Shown here: in pieces, positions 1-5,134 of the stretch
Position numbering within the stretch: the first letter of the stretch is position 1
Layout: each line of letters begins with the position of its first letter
Source of the DNA: JAYVYM01 sp046593925
Lineage (GTDB): Bacteria; Actinomycetota; Actinomycetes; Mycobacteriales; SCTD01
Assembly: GCA_046593925.1 (NCBI GenBank)
Contig: JBKJQN010000012.1
Span: 1 to 13,995, forward strand
Direction of reading: 5' to 3'
Length of the DNA stretch: 13,995 nucleotides
Made by a program: the position numbers and the translations under genes
Notes under the pieces: generated by a model
Seen by the model: only the letters and a program-made list of their open reading frames with translations
Database searches by the model: none
What the model was told of the DNA's origin: nothing

Positions 1-36
1 CCGGCAGCGGCCCCTGACCCTGCCGGTCAGGGGCCG
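1..36 (-). terminator. Candidate terminator hairpin after tRNA-Tyr
   Basis: Bases 8-17 and 27-36 form a perfect 10-bp GC-rich inverted repeat with a 9-base loop. It lies about 11 bases past the 3' end of the minus-strand tRNA gene, where a transcription terminator would be expected. No T-tract follows, which is common for high-GC actinobacterial terminators. A second perfect 7-bp inverted repeat (1-7 with 20-26) is interlocked with the first, so the two stems compete or could form a pseudoknot. The function is inferred from position and structure only, and the window edge hides anything further left. Confidence 0.5.
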
Positions 37-47
37 AGGACGTCGCG

Positions 48-129
48 TGGCGGGTGAAGGGTTCGAACCTTCGTAGGCTGAGCCGGCAGATTTACAGTCT
101 GCTCCCTTTGACCACTCGGGCAACCCGCC
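48..129 (-). tRNA. tRNA-Tyr (anticodon GTA)
   Basis: On the minus strand a complete class II tRNA can be folded by eye. The acceptor stem pairs GGCGGGT with ACCCGCC. The anticodon stem GCAGA/TCTGC holds the loop CTGTAAA with anticodon GTA. There is a long variable arm, and a GAAGG/CCTTC T-stem encloses TTCGAAC. A GTA anticodon with a long variable arm identifies bacterial tRNA-Tyr. The discriminator base is A at position 48, and the 3' CCA is not encoded, so it must be added after transcription. The gene diverges from yajQ, with 42 bp between the tRNA 5' end and the yajQ start codon. Confidence 0.97.
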
Positions 130-142
130 GTGTGCGCGAGGG

Positions 143-148
143 ACACTA
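143..148 (-). promoter_or_regulatory. Possible -10 element for tRNA-Tyr
   Basis: The minus-strand hexamer TAGTGT fits the TAnnnT core of a sigma-70-type -10 box. It ends 13 bases before the tRNA 5' end, leaving room for a short pre-tRNA leader. No convincing -35 hexamer is visible 16-18 bases upstream, where the sequence is already the start of yajQ on the other strand. This is weak, position-based evidence. Confidence 0.3.
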
Positions 149-171
149 GCAAGCGAGAGGGAGTGCACGCC

Positions 172-660
172 GTGGCGGACCCGTCGTTCGACATCGTCAG
201 CAAGGTCGACCGGCAGGAGGTCGACAACGCGCTGAACCAGACGGCCAAGGAGATCGGCACCCGGTACGACTTCAAGGGCACCGGCGCGGAGATCGCCTGG
301 TCCGGTGAGTCCGTGCTGCTCAAGGCGTCCAGCGAGGAGCGCTGCGCGGCCGTCCTGGACGTGTTCAAGGAGAAGCTCATCAAGCGGGCCATCTCCCTGA
401 AGACCCTCGAGGCGGGGGAGCCGCAGCAGTCCGGCAAGGAGTACCGCCTCACCGCGACGGTCTCGGAGGGCATCACGCAGGACAACGCCAAGAAGGTCGC
501 GAAGGTCATCCGCGACGAGGGGCCGAAGGGCGTCCAGCCAGCCGTACAGGGCGACCAGCTGCGGGTGTCGGCGAAGAAGAAGGACGACCTGCAGGCGGTG
601 ATCGCCCTGCTCAAAGGCAAGGAGTTCGACTTCGCCCTGCAGTTCACGAACTACCGGTAG
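172..660 (+). CDS. yajQ: YajQ family nucleotide-binding protein
   Basis: The 162-residue product matches the YajQ/UPF0234 family in length (about 160 aa) and in its hallmark ends: ADPSFDIVSKVDRQEVDNA at the N-terminus and FALQFTNYR at the C-terminus, with RYDFKGT near residue 31. Family members are small two-domain cytosolic proteins that bind nucleotides. Some proteobacterial homologues bind cyclic di-GMP, but the role in actinobacteria is not settled. I chose the GTG at 172 rather than the in-frame GTG at 130 because the family starts at this point and a purine-rich AGAGGGAG lies 8 bases upstream. The gene is convergent with the GNAT gene at 664 (3-bp gap) and divergent from tRNA-Tyr, so its promoter probably lies within or beside the tRNA gene. 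Confidence 0.93.
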   Translation: MADPSFDIVSKVDRQEVDNALNQTAKEIGTRYDFKGTGAEIAWSGESVLLKASSEERCAAVLDVFKEKLIKRAISLKTLEAGEPQQSGKEYRLTATVSEGITQDNAKKVAKVIRDEGPKGVQPAVQGDQLRVSAKKKDDLQAVIALLKGKEFDFALQFTNYR

Positions 661-663
661 GTC

Positions 664-960
664 TCAGAGCGGTCGCAGCTCGACGTGGACCTCGCCGGGG
701 TGCTTGGCCAGGAACGCCTGGACGAACAGGCAGCGCGGCAGCACGGCGAGGTGCTGTTGCGCGGCCCAGGCCAGCGCCGAGCGCACCAGAGCGGTGCCGA
801 CCCCCCGGGTGCCGACCTCCGGCGGGACGATGGTGTGCTCGAGCACGACCTCGCCGGCGCCGAGCAGGTACGTCAGCACCGCGGTGCCCGCCGGGTCGGC
901 GACCTCGAACCGGGAGCGCTCGGGGACGTGGACGGGGACCGGTGCGGCCGGGGTGCTCAT
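664..960 (-). CDS. Small GNAT-type N-acetyltransferase (COG2388-like)
   Basis: This 98-residue protein resembles the minimal, single-domain GNAT family (COG2388, Acetyltransf_CG). A short beta-hairpin region (about residues 16-35) is followed by HTIVPPEVGTRGVGTALVR (residues 42-60), which contains the acetyl-CoA pyrophosphate-binding turn. The C-terminal segment LPRCLFVQAFLAKHP (74-88) carries the Cys and His-Pro typical of this subgroup. It would transfer an acyl group from acetyl-CoA to an amine, but the substrate cannot be read from sequence. The ATG overlaps the stop of nuoI' by 4 bp (ATGA), so it is the last cistron of the long nuo-derived operon. Longer in-frame versions starting further upstream overlap nuoI' and lack family similarity. 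Confidence 0.85.
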   Translation of the reverse strand: MSTPAAPVPVHVPERSRFEVADPAGTAVLTYLLGAGEVVLEHTIVPPEVGTRGVGTALVRSALAWAAQQHLAVLPRCLFVQAFLAKHPGEVHVELRPL

Positions 961-1427
961 GCGGGCAGCTCGCCCCCGGCCAGCCCCTCGGTACGCCACG
1001 CGGCCAGTACCTCGGCAGCCGGTTCGGCCCCCGCGTCCAGCGCCGGCGGCACCGGGACGTCGCGCATCCTGGCCTTCAGCTGCTCGCGCTCGTGCACCAG
1101 GCCGGCGGAATCCACGGCGGCAGGCTCCTGCACGGGCGCCCAGAACAACGCGTCGAACGGGCACACCTCGATACAGATGCCGCAGTACATGCACAGCCCG
1201 AAGTCGATGGCAAAGCGGTCGAGGACGTGGGTGGCACGCGGCCGCCCGCCGCGCGCGGGCGCCGGGACGACCTCGGTGTGCGACTCGATGTACAGGCACC
1301 AGTCCGGGCACTCGCGAGCGCAGAGCATGCAGGCGGTGCAGTTCTCCTCGAGAAGGGCAATCCCGCCCCGGCTGCGGGCAGGCACCTCTGGACCGGCTGC
1401 CGCGCTGCTGTCGGCCGGACCGGTCAT
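957..1427 (-). CDS. NuoI-like 2x[4Fe-4S] ferredoxin subunit (nuoI')
   Basis: The 156-residue protein has two CxxCxxCxxxC motifs: C30, C33, C36, C40 (CTACMLCARECP) and C79, C82, C85, C89 (CMYCGICIEVCP). This is the arrangement of the NuoI/HycF family, which passes electrons between two [4Fe-4S] clusters in complex I and membrane-bound hydrogenases. It differs clearly from the canonical NuoI encoded at 9968-10555, having a different N-terminus, a 38-residue spacer between motifs and a longer C-terminal tail. It overlaps nuoC' upstream and the GNAT gene downstream by 4 bp each, so all three are probably made together. An electron-transfer role is secure, but the partner complex is an inference. 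A shared Q-module with nuoB' and nuoC' is the simplest reading. Confidence 0.88.
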   Translation of the reverse strand: MTGPADSSAAAGPEVPARSRGGIALLEENCTACMLCARECPDWCLYIESHTEVVPAPARGGRPRATHVLDRFAIDFGLCMYCGICIEVCPFDALFWAPVQEPAAVDSAGLVHEREQLKARMRDVPVPPALDAGAEPAAEVLAAWRTEGLAGGELPA

Positions 1428-1993
1428 GGCCGACCCCCGTCGGTCCGGCCCGGCCGCGGGACCCCGGGCGGCTGGACCCGGCCTCGCGTGTAACCGGAGG
1501 CCTCGGCAGCGCTCTGGCCCGGCTCGACGGCCCCCGGCCAGGGCCGGACCAGGCGGCTCGCGAGGAGGACGTCCTTGCGCAGCGGGCGCATCCCGAAGTC
1601 CTCCGGCAGCAGCAGGGGCGTCAGCCCGGGGTGACCATCGAACGTGATACCGAACATCTCGTGAACCGACCGCTCGTGCCAGCCGGCCCCCCCGAACAGT
1701 GCGGTCAGGGACGACACCCTCGGATCGTCGCGTGGGCAGCGGGTGCTCAGCACCAGCCCGTGCCGACCGCTGACCGACCAGAGCCGCAGCACGACGTCGA
1801 AGCCGTCGGGGCTCTGGTCGACGGCGGTGAGGACGTCGAAGGCGGTGAGCGTCAGCACCGGGTCGTCGCGGACCACCGCCACCGCGGTGGCCCACCCGTC
1901 CCGCTCGACGTCGACGGTCGCCGTGGCGTGCGCCGAGGTTGCGGGAGCGCCGAGCAGCGCCCCCGCCCGGGCGGCGACCTCGTCCGGCCTCAC
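1424..1993 (-). CDS. NuoC-like 30 kDa subunit (nuoC')
   Basis: The 189-residue product carries the complex I 30 kDa (NuoC) signature near residues 105-141. WHERSVHEMFGI is followed by GHPGL, LLLPEDF and PLRKD, close to the family pattern W-x-E-R-E-x-x-D-M-F-G-I with G-H-P and P-L-R-K-D. NuoC is a scaffold subunit of the quinone-reducing arm and carries no cofactor. The first part of the protein is weakly conserved, as usual. I chose the GTG at 1993 because it overlaps the nuoB' stop as GTGA and fits the family length. An in-frame start at 2068 would run far into nuoB'. The Pro/Gly/Arg-rich tail after residue 150 (including QPPGVPRPGR) is probably disordered. The main operon's own nuoC should lie to the right of the window, so this is an additional copy. 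Confidence 0.88.
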   Translation of the reverse strand: MRPDEVAARAGALLGAPATSAHATATVDVERDGWATAVAVVRDDPVLTLTAFDVLTAVDQSPDGFDVVLRLWSVSGRHGLVLSTRCPRDDPRVSSLTALFGGAGWHERSVHEMFGITFDGHPGLTPLLLPEDFGMRPLRKDVLLASRLVRPWPGAVEPGQSAAEASGYTRGRVQPPGVPRPGRTDGGRP

Positions 1994-2481
1994 GGCGTCA
2001 GCCGGTCCGCGAGGGTGCGCAGTCCCTGCAACAGGGCCTGCGGCCGCGGCGGGCAGCCGGGCACCCACACGTCGACGGGCAGCAGCTGGTCGACGCCCTT
2101 CGTCACGGCGTAGGAGTCCCAGTAGGGGCCGCCGGTGTTGGCGCAGGCCCCGAACGACAGCACCGCCTTCGGGGCGGGCAGCCGGTCGTACAGCTCCAGC
2201 AGGGCCGGCGCCATCCGGTCGGTGACGGTCCCCGCGATCACCATGACCTCGACCTCGGGGACCTCGACCTCGGGGACCTCGACCTCGGGGCAGGTAGGTA
2301 GGGCCTCCCCGCCGCCGGCCTGCTCGAGCGCCTGCTCGAGCGCCTGCTCAACCGTAGCCACGACCAGCTCGACGGCGCAGCAGGCCAGGCCCACGCCGTA
2401 CACCGACAGCCGCAGCCGGGTACCCGACCCGACCACGAGCCGCGCGCTGCCGGGCAGCGGCACAGGCACCGGGGCGGGCAC
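1990..2481 (-). CDS. NuoB-like [4Fe-4S] subunit with internal repeats (nuoB')
   Basis: This 163-residue protein belongs to the complex I 20 kDa (NuoB)/hydrogenase small-subunit family. All four ligands expected for the terminal N2 [4Fe-4S] cluster are present: C34 and C35 in GLACCAVEL, C112 in GACANTGGPYWDSY and C143 in PGCPPRPQ. In complex I this cluster hands electrons to quinone. The usual segment between the CC motif and the VxxGTVT strand is absent. In its place are EQALEQALEQ (about 45-54) and three PEVEV repeats (65-79), giving an acidic rather than basic stretch. The GTG start is 2 bases after the polyprenyl synthase stop, and the gene overlaps nuoC' by 4 bp. No D (49 kDa) partner is encoded beside it. 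Confidence 0.88.
   Translation of the reverse strand: MPAPVPVPLPGSARLVVGSGTRLRLSVYGVGLACCAVELVVATVEQALEQALEQAGGGEALPTCPEVEVPEVEVPEVEVMVIAGTVTDRMAPALLELYDRLPAPKAVLSFGACANTGGPYWDSYAVTKGVDQLLPVDVWVPGCPPRPQALLQGLRTLADRLTP
2245..2289 (-). repeat. Three perfect 15-bp tandem repeats in nuoB'
   Basis: The plus-strand unit GACCTCGACCTCGGG is repeated three times without mismatch. It is in frame and encodes the PEVEV repeats of the NuoB-like protein. It sits where other NuoB proteins have a conserved loop. Confidence 0.95.
2318..2349 (-). repeat. 12-bp tandem repeat (2.7 copies) in nuoB'
   Basis: The plus-strand unit GCCTGCTCGAGC occurs twice perfectly, with a third copy matching over 8 bases. It is in frame and encodes EQALEQALEQ. 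Each full unit contains the palindrome CTCGAG. Confidence 0.93.
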
Positions 2482-2483
2482 GA

Positions 2484-3518
2484 TCAGCCCGTCCGGGCCA
2501 GGACGAAATCTGCCAGGCCGACCAGCGCGTCGCGGGCCGCCCCCGCGGGCAGTCGCCCGGCGACGGCGCGCGCCTCCTCGACATGCTCGGCCAGCCGTCC
2601 GCGGGCCTGCTCAAGCGCCGGCGACGCGCGCAGCATGGCCAGCGCCGCGGCGTGCTCGGCATCGTCGGGCAGTGGACGTACGACCAGCTCGCGCAGCCGC
2701 GCGCCGGCCACGTCGTCGCCCTGCAGCGCGAGCAGCGCCGGCAGGGTGCGGATGCCTTCACGCAGGTCGGTGCCGGGCGTCTTGCCGCTCTGGCCCGAGT
2801 CGCTGAGCACGTCGATCAGGTCGTCGGAAAGCTGGAAGGCCACCCCCACCACCTCGCCGTAGCGCGCCAGTACCCCGACCTGCTCAGGCGGAGCGCCGGC
2901 GACCAGCGCACCGAGCCGGGCACTGGCCGCGATGAGCGAGCCGGTCTTGTCGGCGACGACCTGCAGGTGGTGTGCGACGGCGTCCTCGCCCTCGGCAGGG
3001 CCGGCGGTCTCGGCGATCTGACCCTCGACGAGCCGGGCGAAGGTGCGAGCCTGGATCTGCACCGCTTCGGGGCCCAGGTCGGCCACGACGTCGGAGGCCC
3101 GCGCGAACAGGTAGTCGCCGGTGAGGATCGCGATGGTGTTGGTCCAGCGGGCGTTGGCGCTCTGTGCACCGCGGCGTACGGCGGCCTCGTCCATGACGTC
3201 GTCGTGGTAGAGGCTGCCGAGATGGGTGAGCTCGACGACCAGCGCCGCCTCGACCGCCTGCGGCGCGCCGGGGTCGCCGAAGTGCGCGGCAAGCAGCGCG
3301 AGCAGCGGCCGGAAGCGCTTGCCGCCGGCTGCCGCCAGGTGGCCGGCGGACGCCCGGAGCAGCGGGTGGCCGGCGTCGGCGACCTCCCGCAGGCGCGCCT
3401 CCACGTTCTCGAGGGCGGCTCGGAGCTGCCCGGACAGCGCCGGGTCGGCGCCATCGAAGGCGTCCGCGGTGGTGCGGGCGGCCGTGGCAGGCGGCACGAC
3501 GGAGGAGGGCACGGTCAC
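2484..3518 (-). CDS. Polyprenyl diphosphate synthase (long-chain, trans type)
   Basis: The 344-residue product is an isoprenyl diphosphate synthase that condenses isopentenyl diphosphate onto an allylic primer. Visible motifs are GGKRFRP (65-71), the first Asp-rich motif DDVMD (106-110), the second DDLID (232-236), GQIAET (166-171), KTGSL (191-195) and GKTPGTDLREG (245-255). The residues four and five places before the first Asp motif are small (Ser102, Gly101), which in this family permits long products. A menaquinone side-chain synthase is therefore likely, in keeping with its place behind the menaquinone-reducing complex I genes. The exact chain length cannot be read. It starts with GTG in a GTGA overlap with a mini-ORF, with an AGG 8 bases upstream. 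It is followed by nuoB' after 2 bases. Confidence 0.93.
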   Translation of the reverse strand: MTVPSSVVPPATAARTTADAFDGADPALSGQLRAALENVEARLREVADAGHPLLRASAGHLAAAGGKRFRPLLALLAAHFGDPGAPQAVEAALVVELTHLGSLYHDDVMDEAAVRRGAQSANARWTNTIAILTGDYLFARASDVVADLGPEAVQIQARTFARLVEGQIAETAGPAEGEDAVAHHLQVVADKTGSLIAASARLGALVAGAPPEQVGVLARYGEVVGVAFQLSDDLIDVLSDSGQSGKTPGTDLREGIRTLPALLALQGDDVAGARLRELVVRPLPDDAEHAAALAMLRASPALEQARGRLAEHVEEARAVAGRLPAGAARDALVGLADFVLARTG

Positions 3519-3599
3519 CGGCGCAACCTGCGTCCGCTCACCGGGTGACCCGCCCTGGCTGTGCGCTCATCGGGTGCCCAACCCTGGGTGTGCGCTCAT
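3515..3599 (-). promoter_or_regulatory. Chain of three overlapping mini-ORFs linking nuoN to the polyprenyl synthase
   Basis: On the minus strand, the nuoN stop overlaps an ATG (ATGA) that opens MSAHPGLGTR-stop (3599-3567). Its stop overlaps the ATG of MSAQPGRVTR-stop (3570-3538). That stop overlaps a GTG opening MSGRRLRR-stop (3541-3515), whose stop overlaps the GTG start of the polyprenyl synthase. Every junction is a 4-base ATGA or GTGA. Each unit carries a CAGG or CAGGG that could act as a Shine-Dalgarno sequence 8-12 bases before the next start. The reading frames are seen directly. A role in translational coupling or reinitiation is inferred from known behaviour of such overlaps, and expression of the peptides is unproven. 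Confidence 0.5.
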
Positions 3600-3600
3600 C
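3543..3600 (-). repeat. 29-bp tandem repeat between nuoN and the polyprenyl synthase
   Basis: Two adjacent 29-base units (3600-3572 and 3571-3543 on the minus strand) agree at 25 of 29 positions, sharing GATGAGCGCACA, CCAGGG and CACCC. A degenerate partial third copy follows (GGTGAGCGGACGCAGG, 3542-3527). The repeat starts at the nuoN stop codon and generates the mini-ORF chain. Confidence 0.9.
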
Positions 3601-5134
3601 TTGTAAACAGCGCAGCCTTGTTCGCCAGGTCGAGAACGGGCTGCGGCAGGATCCCCAGCGCCACGGTCACCGCGAGGCCCAGCGCGATCGCGGTCGCGGT
3701 GTAGGCGCTCGGCACGGCCACGGTCGGCCCGTCGGGGGCCGGCTCGTTGAAGAACATCAGGACCACGACGCGGGCGTAGAAGAACGCCGTCACCGCGCTC
3801 GCGACCACGCCGACCACGACCAGGGCAGTGGCATCGCCGGTCGCGGCCCGGAACACCGCGAACTTGGCGATGAAGCCGCTGGTCAGCGGGATCCCGGCGA
3901 GCGCGAACAGCAGGAACGCGAACACCCCGGCGAGCAGCGGGCTCTTGCGACCCAAGCCGGCCCACTGGGCAAGGTGGGTCGCTTCGCCGCTGCTGTCGCG
4001 TACCAGGCTGACGACCGCGAACGAGGCGATCGTCGTGAAGCCGTACGTCAGCAGATAGAACAGCGTTCCGGCCAGGCCGTCGCGGTTGAGGGCGACGACG
4101 CCGACCAGCAGGAAGCCGGTGTGCGCGATGGCGGAGTACGCGAGCATCCGCTTGACGTCGGTCTGGGTCACGGCGAGCACCGCGCCGATGACCATCGTCA
4201 GGATGGCGACGCCCCACATCATCGGCCGCCAGTCCCAGCGGACGTCGCCGAACCCGACATACAGCACCCGCAGCAGGGCGCCGAAGGCGGCCACCTTGGT
4301 GCACGACGCCATCAGCGCCGTCACGGCGGTCGGCGCGCCCTGGTAGACGTCCGGCGTCCAGGCCTGGAACGGCACCGCACCGATCTTGAACAGCAGGCCG
4401 ACCGTGAGCATGGCGAGCCCGAGGTACATCAGCAGGTCGTTACTGCCGGCGTTACCGGTCGCGGTGAAGATGGCCGACAGGTCCACGGTGCCGGCGTAGC
4501 CGTAGAGCAGTGCGACGCCGTACAGGAAGAAGGCCGAGGCGAAGGCCCCGAGCAGGAAGTACTTCACCGCGGCCTCCTGCGACAGCAGCCGGCGGCGCCG
4601 GGCGAGCCCGCTCATCACGTACAGCGGCAGCGACAGCACCTCGAGCGCGATGAACATCAGGATCAGGTTGTTGCAGGCCGGGAAGAGCAGCATGCCGCCG
4701 AGGGCGAACATCGCCAGCGGGTACACCTCGGTCTGGATGCCCTGGTGCTCCAGCAGCCGGACGTCGTCGCGTGAGCCCGGCCGGACCGCGGCGTTGCTGA
4801 CGATGTCGCCGCCGGAGCTGTCCAGGCTGTCCTCGGACAGCAGCAGGATGCCCGCTACGCCCAGCACGCACAGCGTCCCCTGCACGAACAGCGCCGGACC
4901 GTCGACGGCGACGGCACCCTCCACCACGAGCCGGCTGGTCTTGCCGGCCAGTGACACGACAGCGGCCAGCGCGCCGAGCAGGCCCGCGATGGCGACCACG
5001 ACCTGCGCGAGCCGCCGCCTGCCCGCGGGCACGAAGGCCTCGACGAGCACCCCGACGAGCGCCGCGCCGAGCACCACCAGGATCGGCAGCAGCGGGCCGT
5101 ACGCGATGGACGGGGCCTGGATGTTCGTCGGCAC
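3596..5134 (-). CDS. nuoN: NADH-quinone oxidoreductase subunit N
   Basis: The 512-residue membrane protein is one of the three antiporter-like proton-pumping subunits of complex I. About 14 hydrophobic segments are visible. Key features are the TM5 glutamate E165 in FIALEVLSLPLY, the RRRRLLSQEAAVKYFLLGAF segment (179-198), the TM7 lysine K250 in FKIGAVPF and TPDVYQGAPTAVTALMAS (260-277). In this motif the position that is usually His (PFH) is Gln257. A hydrophilic loop around residues 101-135 matches what I know of longer actinobacterial NuoN proteins. The GTG start shares one base with the nuoM TAG stop (TAGTG). At its 3' end the TGA overlaps the first mini-ORF of the relay leading to the polyprenyl synthase. 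Confidence 0.96.
   Translation of the reverse strand: MPTNIQAPSIAYGPLLPILVVLGAALVGVLVEAFVPAGRRRLAQVVVAIAGLLGALAAVVSLAGKTSRLVVEGAVAVDGPALFVQGTLCVLGVAGILLLSEDSLDSSGGDIVSNAAVRPGSRDDVRLLEHQGIQTEVYPLAMFALGGMLLFPACNNLILMFIALEVLSLPLYVMSGLARRRRLLSQEAAVKYFLLGAFASAFFLYGVALLYGYAGTVDLSAIFTATGNAGSNDLLMYLGLAMLTVGLLFKIGAVPFQAWTPDVYQGAPTAVTALMASCTKVAAFGALLRVLYVGFGDVRWDWRPMMWGVAILTMVIGAVLAVTQTDVKRMLAYSAIAHTGFLLVGVVALNRDGLAGTLFYLLTYGFTTIASFAVVSLVRDSSGEATHLAQWAGLGRKSPLLAGVFAFLLFALAGIPLTSGFIAKFAVFRAATGDATALVVVGVVASAVTAFFYARVVVLMFFNEPAPDGPTVAVPSAYTATAIALGLAVTVALGILPQPVLDLANKAALFTR

Noticed and set aside
704..2113. 469-codon plus-strand open frame
   Set aside because: It is Arg/Pro/Ala-rich and runs antisense to the GNAT gene, nuoI' and nuoC', all of which have clear family motifs.
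3571..3590. Transcription terminator between nuoN and the polyprenyl synthase
   Set aside because: The only inverted repeat (GGGT...ACCC) has a 4-bp stem and no T-run, too weak to call.
3543..3600. The 29-bp repeat as a CRISPR remnant
   Set aside because: The units are directly adjacent with no spacers and carry start/stop overlaps. A unit length near that of CRISPR repeats is coincidental.
3545..4774. 409-codon plus-strand open frame opposite nuoN
   Set aside because: The translation is Gln/Glu/Arg/Asp-rich low-complexity sequence with no family likeness, as expected for an antisense frame of a GC-rich membrane protein gene. nuoN on the other strand is certain.
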